IMG/VR virus record: IMGVR_UViG_3300005264_000009
Coordinates: 23,210-87,209 of that record
Strand: one strand, 5' to 3'
Origin: a virus
DNA: 64,000 bases
The notes beneath the pieces were generated by a model. That model searched no databases. It worked only from the letters and a program-made list of their open reading frames with translations, and was not told the DNA's origin. The translations under genes and the position numbers were made by a program. Shown here piece after piece: positions 38,769 through 46,139 of this stretch (position 1 is the stretch's first letter; each line of letters begins with the position of its first letter).

Positions 38769-39386
38769 ATGAAAAATAAAATAATTAAAGAGTATATTGC
38801 AGGAGTTACCTCTTTAAGAGAGGTTGCTATTATCTGTGGGACTGACCATCACAATGTGAAGAGAACATTAATTAAAGCAAATATAACGATAGTAAGAGCC
38901 AAGACAAAAGCACATACAAAAGCACATTGTAAAGCTATATCTAAGGCATGCAAAGGTAGAAAATGTTGGGTTAAGGGTAAAAAAATGCCAAAAGCATCAC
39001 TTTACAAGAACATGTCTGCACACTTAAAGTGGGACGTTACATCAGAATGGTTGGCGAAGTTTGATGACATCGAAAAACTTAAATTTATAAACAGGGCTAT
39101 AACAAACAGGGATGGTAGGTATCCGTTTACAACAGATGAGTATAAAGAATACATAAATAAGTTTTATAATGATCTGAAATTCAACACACTTTACAAGAAG
39201 TGGTTGGGGACTAACAATAAATATTTGAAACCATCATTAGATCATATAATTCCAAAGTCAAAAGGTGGTACTAATAACTTAGATAATTTACAGTTTCTAA
39301 GTTGGTTTGAAAATAGATGTAAAAGTGATATGTCTCAAAAGGAATGGGATTTACTTAAGAATAATATAAGCGATTATTTAATGTGA
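38769..39386 (+). CDS. HNH homing endonuclease
   Basis: A 205-residue protein. A C-terminal HNH core (PSLDHIIPKSKGGTNNLDNLQFLSWFENRCKSDMS, about residues 155-190) supplies the DH, N and H residues that bind metal and cut DNA. The N-terminal 45 residues look like a helix-turn-helix (EYIAGVTSLREVAIICGTDHHNVKRTL) for target recognition, and the middle is Lys-rich. Free-standing phage HNH genes spread by homing. It lies exactly where a methyltransferase gene is truncated. Confidence 0.88.
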   Translation: MKNKIIKEYIAGVTSLREVAIICGTDHHNVKRTLIKANITIVRAKTKAHTKAHCKAISKACKGRKCWVKGKKMPKASLYKNMSAHLKWDVTSEWLAKFDDIEKLKFINRAITNRDGRYPFTTDEYKEYINKFYNDLKFNTLYKKWLGTNNKYLKPSLDHIIPKSKGGTNNLDNLQFLSWFENRCKSDMSQKEWDLLKNNISDYLM

Positions 39387-39398
39387 AGATTAAATAAT
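39373..39398 (+). repeat. 10-bp inverted repeat over the HNH stop codon
   Basis: ATTATTTAAT (39373-39382) and ATTAAATAAT (39389-39398) form a perfect stem with a 6-nt loop containing the TGA. AT-only pairs and no T-run make termination doubtful. It lies 35 nt before the next promoter. Confidence 0.45.
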
Positions 39399-39432
39399 AT
39401 ATCAGGTAATTCACTTTTTTATTAAAAACTTC

Positions 39433-39461
39433 TTGACTTCCTAATAAAAACGTGTTAAGAC
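39433..39461 (+). promoter_or_regulatory. Sigma70-like promoter
   Basis: TTGACT at 39433-39438, spacer TCCTAATAAAAACGTGT, TAAGAC at 39456-39461, preceded by ATTAAAAACTTC. Serves the small gene at 39515 and the DNA ligase. Confidence 0.75.
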
Positions 39462-39514
39462 TTTAATCAAGATAACAAAGGTATTTTTAATTACTACTTT
39501 ATAAAGGAGCTATT

Positions 39515-39862
39515 ATGGGTAGAGAGTTAAAACGTGTAAGCAAAGATTTTACGTGGGAATTAAATAAGATTTGGAAGGGTTATATAAATTCTGCTACATT
39601 AGAAGAACCACCTGCTGGTAAATACTATCAATTATGGGAAACAGTATCAGAAGGAAGCCCTGTATCACCAGCATTTAAAACAAAATTTGAATTAGCAAAA
39701 TATTTAGCTAAAGTTAAACACTTAAATATATCTGATTATAATACTTGGTTACATTTTTTAAATAATTATACTTGGAGTGTTTCCAGTGTAGGTACAAATG
39801 GAAAACTTATGAGTGGTGTTGAATATTTATATTATAAAGATAAAGATAAAGGAAAAATTTAA
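39515..39862 (+). CDS. Conserved phage protein of unknown function
   Basis: A 115-residue protein beginning RELKRVSKDFTWELNKIWKGYI and containing YYQLWETVSEGSPVSPAFKTKFELAKYLA. The 'QLWETVSEGSPxSP' phrase is one I know from many tailed phages, where the protein usually also has a zinc-binding C-rich loop that is missing here. Function is not established. One nucleotide separates it from the DNA ligase gene. Confidence 0.72.
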   Translation: MGRELKRVSKDFTWELNKIWKGYINSATLEEPPAGKYYQLWETVSEGSPVSPAFKTKFELAKYLAKVKHLNISDYNTWLHFLNNYTWSVSSVGTNGKLMSGVEYLYYKDKDKGKI

Positions 39863-41173
39863 ATGGAAACATTAAAAACGGTATATGAACAATTAGAAAT
39901 AATTAAAAAAACAAGTAGTAAAATTAAAAAAGAAGAACTTATTAAAAAATATGCTAAAGATGATACTTTTAAAACTGTTTTAGTATTTGCATACAATCCT
40001 TACATGCAATATAAAATTAAAAAAATACCAAAAGAAAAAGTAATATCCGAATTTTCTATAAATAATATTTTTACCTTTTTAACTACTCTTTCAAATAAAA
40101 AAGGTGCTACCAATGAAGATTATTACAAATTAGGAAGCCTTTGCAATATTGATGATGAAACATACAATGTAATTCATCGTGTGGTAAACAAAGATTTGAA
40201 GTGTGGTTTTTCAGCAAAAACAATTAATAAGGCTATTCCTTATTGTATTCCTGTCGTGCCTTATATGCGTTGTAGTAACGAAAAGAAATTAAAACATATT
40301 GATTATCCTGCTATTGTACAAGAAAAAGCAGATGGGGTTTTTGTAAATGTAATAATTGACAATAATAATGGAAATGGTATTAAAGTTGTTACCAGAAATG
40401 GTAAAGAAGTTCATCAATTAAATCATTTAAAACACTTATTTAATACAGAATTAGATGGCGTTTTTATGGGTGAATTAGTTGTTATAGAAAATAATATACT
40501 AATACTTAGTAGAAAAAAGGGTAATGGCATTATTAATTCATGTTTACATGGTACATGTTCACCAGTTGATTCTGCTAAAATACGCATACTTGTATGGGAT
40601 GTTATACCACTTATAAATTTTTATGATGGTATTCCTTGTAATATACCATATATTGAAAGATTTAATCAATGTAGAAATACTGTTAAAAAAATCAAACATA
40701 GATTTATCAAAACAATAAAAACAAAAAAAGTAAATAATATTGATGAAGCAAGAGAGTTTTATACTTTAATGCGTTCAGAGGGTAAAGAAGGTGCTGTTCT
40801 TAAAAATTATAATTTAATTTGGAAAAATCATACATCCAATGATCAAATTAAATTAAAAAATGAAATGGATGTGGAATTAAAGATTGTTGATATTCAAGCA
40901 GGTAAAGAGGGAACAAAATATGAAGACTGTTTGGGTGCTTTACTGTGTGAATCTAAGTGTGGTTCTTTAAAAGTATCAGTAGGTAGTGGTTTTACAGATA
41001 AAGAGAGGCATCAAGATTGGCAAGCAAGAATAAACCGTATAATTACAGTAACTTGTGAGTCGGTAATTACTGACAAGAAAAAAAGTACAAGTTCTTTATT
41101 TTTACCACGATTTAAAGAATTGCGTGAAGATAAAGACATAGCTGATACTTTACAAGAAATATTGGAAAGGTAA
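39863..41173 (+). CDS. ATP-dependent DNA ligase
   Basis: A 436-residue protein. Motif I is QEKADGVFVNV with the AMP-accepting Lys at about residue 155, followed by TRNGKEV (motif Ia-like), FMGELVV (motif III), EGAVLKNYN (motif IV) and QIKLKNEMDVELKIV (motif V), in the proper order. Length suits a T4/T5-like ligase with a helical N-terminal DNA-binding part. It seals Okazaki nicks after the polymerase and flap nuclease. Confidence 0.92.
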   Translation: METLKTVYEQLEIIKKTSSKIKKEELIKKYAKDDTFKTVLVFAYNPYMQYKIKKIPKEKVISEFSINNIFTFLTTLSNKKGATNEDYYKLGSLCNIDDETYNVIHRVVNKDLKCGFSAKTINKAIPYCIPVVPYMRCSNEKKLKHIDYPAIVQEKADGVFVNVIIDNNNGNGIKVVTRNGKEVHQLNHLKHLFNTELDGVFMGELVVIENNILILSRKKGNGIINSCLHGTCSPVDSAKIRILVWDVIPLINFYDGIPCNIPYIERFNQCRNTVKKIKHRFIKTIKTKKVNNIDEAREFYTLMRSEGKEGAVLKNYNLIWKNHTSNDQIKLKNEMDVELKIVDIQAGKEGTKYEDCLGALLCESKCGSLKVSVGSGFTDKERHQDWQARINRIITVTCESVITDKKKSTSSLFLPRFKELREDKDIADTLQEILER

Positions 41174-41183
41174 AAAAAACTAC

Positions 41184-41212
41184 TTGACTTTTTAATAAGA
41201 ACGTGTTACAAT
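41184..41212 (+). promoter_or_regulatory. Sigma70-like promoter
   Basis: TTGACT at 41184-41189, spacer TTTTAATAAGAACGTGT, TACAAT at 41207-41212, one mismatch from TATAAT. Serves the nucleotidyltransferase and the SbcCD genes. Confidence 0.75.
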
Positions 41213-41242
41213 ATTATTAAAAAGTCAAGAGGGGAGTAAAAA

Positions 41243-41692
41243 TTGAATACAGAATCATTTTTATTTAAAAAAGCAAAATCAATAACGCCTGAATTGTACA
41301 AGTATATAAGATTAAATTGCTTAAAAACAGGTTCACATATATTTGGTGGATATACCGAAAAATCAGATATTGATTATATTACACATAAGCAATTTTTTAA
41401 CGAAAAACTTTTTTTGGATTATCATTTTGGTGTAAATAGTGGTAGTGTACTATCTGATGAAATACGTAATACTTTATATTTAAAATACACAAATGAGGAA
41501 AATAAACATTTGTTATTAAACATATTAATTTTTAAAGATAAGATAGAATATGTTATTTGGTTATTAGCACAAGATGATATGTGCAACTTACAATTCCCAT
41601 TTACACAAATAGTAAAAAACAAAAAAAATAGAGTAAAACTGTTTAATCTTTTAAAAGCATTTTATAGGTCTGAATATGTTAAAGAACGTTAA
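41243..41692 (+). CDS. Minimal nucleotidyltransferase-like protein
   Basis: A 149-residue protein with TTG start at 41243 and AAGAGGGGAGTAAA upstream. TGSHIFGGYTEKSDIDYIT (about residues 31-49) matches the Pol-beta-type motif GS-x(n)-SD-x-D that binds metal and nucleotide. The following strand-helix pattern is short, as in MNT-type enzymes. In phages such proteins may modify RNA or act as antitoxins; substrate unknown. It overlaps the SbcC start by 17 nt. Confidence 0.65.
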   Translation: MNTESFLFKKAKSITPELYKYIRLNCLKTGSHIFGGYTEKSDIDYITHKQFFNEKLFLDYHFGVNSGSVLSDEIRNTLYLKYTNEENKHLLLNILIFKDKIEYVIWLLAQDDMCNLQFPFTQIVKNKKNRVKLFNLLKAFYRSEYVKER

Positions 41693-42719
41693 ATTAAAGA
41701 ATTTCCAATCACACATTGATACAGAAATAAATTTGGATAAAGGTGTAAATTGCATCGTGGGTTCATCTGATTCAGGAAAATCCAGTATTGTACGAGCTTT
41801 AAAGTGGTTAATACTGAATAGACCACAAGGAGATGCTTTTAAAAACAATGAAACAAAACCTAAAGATACTGTATCAATAGAATGTAATGGTATTATAAGA
41901 AAAAAGAATAAAAAAGAAAATTCGTATGTATTAAATAATGAAACATTAAAAGCAATAAAAACAGATGTACCACAAGAAATACAAAATTGTCTTTTAATGA
42001 ATGAAATTAATTTACAAACACAACATCCAAATGACCAATATTTTATGCTTACGGATTCTCCAGGACAGGTAGCAAAAAAATTCAATAAAGTATCTGGTTT
42101 GGAAATTATGGATAAAGCCTTATACGAAATTAATTCGCAAGTTAGAAATTGTAATACAGAATTAAAATTATGTGTAAATGAAATACAAGATAAAAAAGAT
42201 AATATAAAAGATCTTGCTTGGGTTGATCAAGCTATTAAAAAAGGAAAAGTTTTAATAGCTTATAAAAAAGAGTTAAAGAAAAACAAAACAGAAAAAGAAG
42301 TTATTAATGATAATTTATTAGAACTAAAAAATATCTCTAATAAATTAGCAACATTTGATTTTTTAAATGATGCTATAAAGCAAGTAAAAAATTTACAAAA
42401 TATAAATAAAGATATTCAAGAGTATATAAATAAGTTTGACAGTATTAATGATATAATAAAACCACTTAAAAAGACTGTTTTAAATCTAAATAGTTACAAA
42501 GGTATTAGTAAATTACAAAAAGGCTTAGAAACAGTGATTTTGTTAGAACAAAAGGTTAAAAAAGATAATATACAAAGATATGAAATAAGTGACAGATTAT
42601 CACACTTAGAAAATATACAAAAACATATTGATAGAAAACAAAAAGAAATTAATAGTATAACAAAAGAATTTAAAAATGAATTAAGTATAAATGGTTGTCC
42701 TTTGTGTGGTGGTGTATGA
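41676..42719 (+). CDS. SbcC/Rad50-like ATPase, N-terminal half
   Basis: A 347-residue protein. The start VKLKNFQSHIDTEINLDKGVNCIVGSSDSGKSSIVRAL carries the ABC-type P-loop (about residues 29-37). LNLQTQHPNDQYFMLTDSPGQVAKKFNKVSGLE is the Q-loop region, followed by a coiled coil. The protein ends at CPLCGGV, which is the zinc-hook CxxC. A normal SbcC would continue through a second coil to its C-terminal lobe. Here that lobe is encoded separately at 45533, with a short coil gene at 44947. It works with the nuclease at 42856. Confidence 0.86.
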   Translation: MLKNVKLKNFQSHIDTEINLDKGVNCIVGSSDSGKSSIVRALKWLILNRPQGDAFKNNETKPKDTVSIECNGIIRKKNKKENSYVLNNETLKAIKTDVPQEIQNCLLMNEINLQTQHPNDQYFMLTDSPGQVAKKFNKVSGLEIMDKALYEINSQVRNCNTELKLCVNEIQDKKDNIKDLAWVDQAIKKGKVLIAYKKELKKNKTEKEVINDNLLELKNISNKLATFDFLNDAIKQVKNLQNINKDIQEYINKFDSINDIIKPLKKTVLNLNSYKGISKLQKGLETVILLEQKVKKDNIQRYEISDRLSHLENIQKHIDRKQKEINSITKEFKNELSINGCPLCGGV

Positions 42720-42868
42720 AAAAAAGTATAGAAAAATTAATAGTAAAGCATTTAAGATATTTAACATTAATTGTTGAATCTTTAGAAGATAGTTTAAAAA
42801 AGAAAAAAGAAGAGCAGTTAAATTTAGCAATAGAAATATTATATAAGGAGGGATTATGCAATTTTTAG
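42716..42868 (+). CDS. 50-residue coiled-coil peptide after the zinc hook
   Basis: ATG 42716 overlaps the TGA of the SbcC N-half (ATGA). The 50 residues (SIEKLIVKHLRYLTLIVESLEDSLKKKKEEQLNL...) are heptad-rich and helical. It overlaps the nuclease start at 42856. It may supply a piece of the returning coil of the split SbcC, or be an unrelated small helical protein. Confidence 0.5.
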   Translation: MKKSIEKLIVKHLRYLTLIVESLEDSLKKKKEEQLNLAIEILYKEGLCNF

Positions 42869-43773
42869 CCATAGGTGATACTCATTTTACACATAACACC
42901 CCTACTAACAGAAAAGATGACTATGCACAAACACAATTAGATAAATTTAAACAAGTTTTAGAATTAGCAAGGAGGTATGATTGTCCTATTGTACATTCAG
43001 GAGATTTCTTTGAAAGTGCAAGTGAACCTTATTCTGTAACAAAAAGTTTATTGGATATTTTAACAAAACAAAGATATAAAGATATAAAAATTTTCACCAC
43101 ATTTGGACAACATGATATACGTTATCATATAAAGGGATTAAATAATACACCATTAGGTATTCTTACTACACTACCTAATGTTTATATCTTAGGTAGTGAT
43201 TATAGCTTACTTGAGGGTAAAACAAGTATAACAGGTGCAGGTTGGGATGAAGAACCTAAAGAGGATGCTGATATATTAGTAACACATAGAATGGTTGTAC
43301 ATAAAAATCCTTTATTTCCAGGACAAACTGATTATAGTAAAGCTAAAAATTTATTAAAAAAATATAATTATAAATTTATTATATCGGGGGATAATCATAA
43401 TCCTTTTGTAGAAACGTATGAGGGTAAAACATTAATTAATGTAGGTTCTTTAATGCGAAAAGGTAAAGACCAAATAGATTATAAACCAAGTGTTTGGTTA
43501 TTTGATTCTGTATCATTAAAACATAAAAGAATTTCTCTGGAAATAAAACCAGCAAAAGATGTTTTTGATTTTGAAAAAATAGAAAAAAATGAAATTCAGC
43601 AAGAAATTAAAAAACAAGTTCAAGAAGATATGGATAAGTTTATGGATTCTTTAAATATATCCGAACATGATAAACCAAATTTTGAAAATGTAATAAAAAA
43701 AATAATAAAAGAAACGAATCCTAAAGTTGAAGTAATTGATATTATCAATCAAATTATGGAGGAGTTAAAATGA
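42856..43773 (+). CDS. SbcD/Mre11-like nuclease
   Basis: A 305-residue metallophosphoesterase: FLAIGDTHFT (DxH, about residues 4-13), IVHSGDFFESA (GD, about 44-54), TFGQHDIRYH (GxHD in place of GNHD, about 81-90), LVTHRMVV (about 145) and ISGDNHNPF (GHxH-like, about 178). These residues hold two Mn ions and cut DNA ends in complex with SbcC. The C-terminal 80 residues are a helical SbcC-binding part. Confidence 0.87.
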   Translation: MQFLAIGDTHFTHNTPTNRKDDYAQTQLDKFKQVLELARRYDCPIVHSGDFFESASEPYSVTKSLLDILTKQRYKDIKIFTTFGQHDIRYHIKGLNNTPLGILTTLPNVYILGSDYSLLEGKTSITGAGWDEEPKEDADILVTHRMVVHKNPLFPGQTDYSKAKNLLKKYNYKFIISGDNHNPFVETYEGKTLINVGSLMRKGKDQIDYKPSVWLFDSVSLKHKRISLEIKPAKDVFDFEKIEKNEIQQEIKKQVQEDMDKFMDSLNISEHDKPNFENVIKKIIKETNPKVEVIDIINQIMEELK

Positions 43774-43923
43774 AAACAATTAATGTTACTAAAAGTGTGT
43801 TGTACTTTTGGGATTGCACAGAATGTCATCATAACACAAGGTGATATAATTATTTGTTCTAATTGTGATAGTGATTTTAAGTGTAATTTTACACTAACAA
43901 AAAAAAAGAAAAGGATTATTAAA
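43770..43923 (+). pseudogene. Frame-broken zinc-ribbon gene
   Basis: ATG 43770 (overlapping the nuclease stop) gives SVLYFWDCTECHHNTR then TGA at 43842-43844. The adjacent frame continues with TQGDIIICSNCDSDFKCNF. Joined, they form a zinc ribbon C-x2-C...C-x2-C, so a single indel at about 43835-43845 has split the gene. A sequencing error is an equal possibility. Confidence 0.6.
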
Positions 43924-44058
43924 ATGAGTAATCGTAAAGATGATACAAAAGTTGTTAAAGCAAGAGTAAAGAACAGAAAAAAGAATAGAAAGAAACATAC
44001 TATGATTATAGGTTATTATGATCAATTTGGTAGGTTTACAAAAACAAAAAGGGATTGA
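43924..44058 (+). CDS. Small basic protein
   Basis: A 44-residue, Lys/Arg-rich protein (MSNRKDDTKVVKARVKNRKKNRKKH...) with AAAAGGATTATTAAA before ATG. The basic stretch suggests nucleic-acid binding; no family recognised. After its TGA the same frame continues open to 44211, possibly a remnant of a longer protein. Confidence 0.5.
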   Translation: MSNRKDDTKVVKARVKNRKKNRKKHTMIIGYYDQFGRFTKTKRD

Positions 44059-44100
44059 ATTTTATCATCTTTTGTTGGTTATGAAGAAGAAAGTGTAATT

Positions 44101-44211
44101 ATGGATAACTATATGGAGTATCGTTTTAGAAGTATAGATGATGTTCTATATCGATTTATTAACATTAATGTTGAATCAATAACAGAAAGTTCACCAAAAA
44201 AATTAATATAA
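44101..44211 (+). CDS. Small hypothetical protein
   Basis: A 36-residue frame from ATG 44101 (MDNYMEYRFRSIDDVLYRFININ...). The same frame is open back to the TGA at 44056-44058, so it may be the tail of the preceding gene cut by a nonsense codon. No clear ribosome site. Low confidence as an independent gene. Confidence 0.35.
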   Translation: MDNYMEYRFRSIDDVLYRFININVESITESSPKKLI

Positions 44212-44229
44212 TAAGAAGGGATTAATAAA

Positions 44230-44835
44230 ATGAGTAATACATACGAAAAAGCAAAAATGGAATTTACATATTTAAATAAAGATGATATTGTTTTACCTTT
44301 TAAAAATGAGATATTAGAATTAGTTAAAGCCTTTGGTAACAGTGGTCAATCAGGTGGATCAGCACCTTATACAGCAGGAGCTATAAGTTCTGTTGTAAAT
44401 AAATTGTGTATGCATCAAGCAATAACACCTATTCAAGGTAAAAAGAATGAATGGGGTGAGCCTTATGATGATAGAGGTACTGTACAAAATAAAAGAAATT
44501 CAGCTATTTTTAAAGACAAAGATGATAAAGCATACTTTATAGATGCTATTATTTTTAAACAACTAAATGGGGAAAATAAAGGTGTTTGTTTTAATGGTGG
44601 TGCTTTATTAAATAACAAATCGGATAAAAAAATAGGTAGTAAGCAGTATATTAAAAGTTTCCCCTTTGTACCAAAAACTTTTTATATTGGTGTAATATCA
44701 ATAGAATATGCTGATCAAGAAGAAACTGTAGAAAAAAAAGGTGGTGGTTGGTGGAAATCAACAATTTTTGATGAGAATCAATTAATACCTGTATTTGAAT
44801 ATTATGATGAATATAAACAAAGTTTTATAAAATGA
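44230..44835 (+). CDS. Conserved phage protein of unknown function
   Basis: A 201-residue protein with EILELVKAFGNSGQSGGSAPYTAGAISSVVNKLCMHQAITPIQG near residues 26-70 and a later QYIKSFPFVPKTFYIGV. I recognise this collinear pattern from many tailed phages, where it is a common accessory protein without an established role. Good site AGAAGGGATTAATAAA. It closes this gene group and is followed by the third structured leader. Confidence 0.75.
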   Translation: MSNTYEKAKMEFTYLNKDDIVLPFKNEILELVKAFGNSGQSGGSAPYTAGAISSVVNKLCMHQAITPIQGKKNEWGEPYDDRGTVQNKRNSAIFKDKDDKAYFIDAIIFKQLNGENKGVCFNGGALLNNKSDKKIGSKQYIKSFPFVPKTFYIGVISIEYADQEETVEKKGGGWWKSTIFDENQLIPVFEYYDEYKQSFIK

Positions 44836-44848
44836 TAATGTAAATCTT

Positions 44849-44934
44849 GTGGGGATGTTCGGATAAATTTATCTATAGCTTAATGTTATTTTAGATTCAA
44901 GTCATAACATCCCCACTATTTTAAATAATATTAA
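44849..44934 (+). promoter_or_regulatory. Candidate RNA pseudoknot leader
   Basis: Stem 1 is GTGGGGATGTT (44849-44859) with AACATCCCCAC (44906-44916), 11 perfect pairs around a 46-nt loop. Loop segment TTAATGTTATTT (44880-44891) can pair with AAATAATATTAA (44923-44934), 12 pairs including one G-U, ending 1-2 nt before the AAAGGAG ribosome site of the gene at 44947. This gives the same topology as the element at 11220. The upstream string AAATCTTGTGGGG is shared with the leader at 5025. I see no promoter of the usual family directly in front. Confidence 0.5.
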
Positions 44935-44946
44935 AAAGGAGCAACT

Positions 44947-45177
44947 ATGCAAGATATAGTAGAAATCAAAAAAAATTTAGATAGAAAAATGAATGAAAAA
45001 GAACGATTATTGGGACAAAAAGAGTCTTTTATTAGTCAATTAAAGATTTTAGGTTATAATTCTATTAAGGAAGCTAAACAGGCTGTAAAAGACCTATCAG
45101 CTAAAATAGAAATAACAGAAGAAAAGTACAAAGAAAAGTTTAATATTTTTAAAGAAAAGTATGATGGATTGCTATGA
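44947..45177 (+). CDS. Coiled-coil protein, likely a fragment of split SbcC
   Basis: A 76-residue, fully helical protein (LDRKMNEKERLLGQKESFISQLKILGYNSIKEAKQAVKDLSAKIEITEEKYK). The 'LGYNSIKEAKQAVKDL' phrase resembles coil segments of SbcC/Rad50 just before the C-terminal lobe. It lies between the two SbcC halves, so it may be part of the returning coil. Strong site AAAAAGGAGCAACT sits next to the pseudoknot. Confidence 0.6.
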   Translation: MQDIVEIKKNLDRKMNEKERLLGQKESFISQLKILGYNSIKEAKQAVKDLSAKIEITEEKYKEKFNIFKEKYDGLL

Positions 45178-45425
45178 AAAAAAGCAAAAAATATTATAAA
45201 ATATACAGTATATGGAAATATTGGTGTAATAACTGTAAAGAATTTGTATGTGGTAATTATTGCTATAATAATGTAAATCATAATTTATATGATTGTGTTA
45301 TTGCACAAAATAAAAGGCAATTAAATAAATATTTAAACCGAATGTTAGAAAAACCATATGGAAGTCTTTACGTAGAATATTTTTGCGGTGATTGTTTTTT
45401 ACATGGTACACATTATAAGTGGTAA
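45174..45425 (+). CDS. Cys-rich hypothetical protein
   Basis: An 83-residue protein whose ATG overlaps the preceding stop. Cysteines as CNNC, C-x3-C and CGDC with histidines (HNLYDC, HGTHYKW) suggest two zinc sites. Its last codons and the following ribosome site are repeated 95 nt downstream. Confidence 0.6.
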   Translation: MKKSKKYYKIYSIWKYWCNNCKEFVCGNYCYNNVNHNLYDCVIAQNKRQLNKYLNRMLEKPYGSLYVEYFCGDCFLHGTHYKW

Positions 45426-45537
45426 AAAGGTTTAAAGTATGTATTGTATATATAATATTATATAATTATTTAAGTGTACCTAAATCATTAATTCAAGGAA
45501 GATAAACATTATAAATGGTAAAAAGGTTTAAAATGCT
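45411..45537 (+). repeat. Imperfect direct repeat of gene end plus ribosome site
   Basis: ACATTATAAGTGGTAAAAAG followed by GTTTAAAGTATG (from about 45411) recurs as ACATTATAAATGGTAAAAAG followed by GTTTAAAATG (from about 45506), 95 nt apart. The first copy ends the Cys-rich gene, the second starts the SbcC C-half. It looks like a tandem duplication of the junction; the segment between has no gene. Confidence 0.7.
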
Positions 45538-46138
45538 TCAAACTTATATTGAAAGTTTAAAAGAAAAAGAATCAGAAAAGAAATTTTTACAAAATGAATT
45601 ACAAAATTGGGAAACCAAACAAGATAATTATTTTCAAAATTTAGAACACTTAGAAACTGCAAGAAGTATTATACAAAAAGCATCAAAAGCAACACAAATT
45701 TATTTGCAAACACATGTATCAACCATTGTTACAAATGCTTTAAAGGCTGTTTTTCAAGATGATGCTTATGAATTTAAAATCAATTTTGTAAACAGAAGAA
45801 ATAGTACAGAGTGTGACTTAATTTTATTAAAAGATGAAAAAGAATACAAACCTTTAGAATCTTGTGGATACGGTGTAGCAGATATAGTTGCATTAGCTTT
45901 ACGCATTGTTTATTGGAAGTTACACTCTAATTTAAGAAATACTCTTATTTGGGATGAACCGTGCAGAAATTGCTCATTAGATTTGCACCCTTTAATTTCT
46001 CTTATGTTACAGCAATTAAGTAAATCTTTAAATTTACAAATGATTATTGTAACACACTCCAAAAGTTTATCCCAAAACGCTGATAAAGTCTTTAGTGTTA
46101 AAAAAATAAATAATAAAAGTATTATAAAAGGAGAATGA
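45533..46138 (+). CDS. SbcC/Rad50-like ATPase, C-terminal half
   Basis: A 201-residue protein. ATG 45533 is correctly spaced from AAAAAGG; the ATG at 45515 lies before that site. A short coil (about 1-60) leads to the C-terminal lobe, with ABC signature-like ESCGYGVADIVALALRI (about residues 108-124), Walker B TLIWDEPCRN (about 137-146) and the D-loop/H-loop IIVTHSKSL (about 173). It completes the N-half at 41676, so the ATPase would form from separate polypeptides. Confidence 0.85.
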   Translation: MLQTYIESLKEKESEKKFLQNELQNWETKQDNYFQNLEHLETARSIIQKASKATQIYLQTHVSTIVTNALKAVFQDDAYEFKINFVNRRNSTECDLILLKDEKEYKPLESCGYGVADIVALALRIVYWKLHSNLRNTLIWDEPCRNCSLDLHPLISLMLQQLSKSLNLQMIIVTHSKSLSQNADKVFSVKKINNKSIIKGE

Positions 46139-46139
46139 A

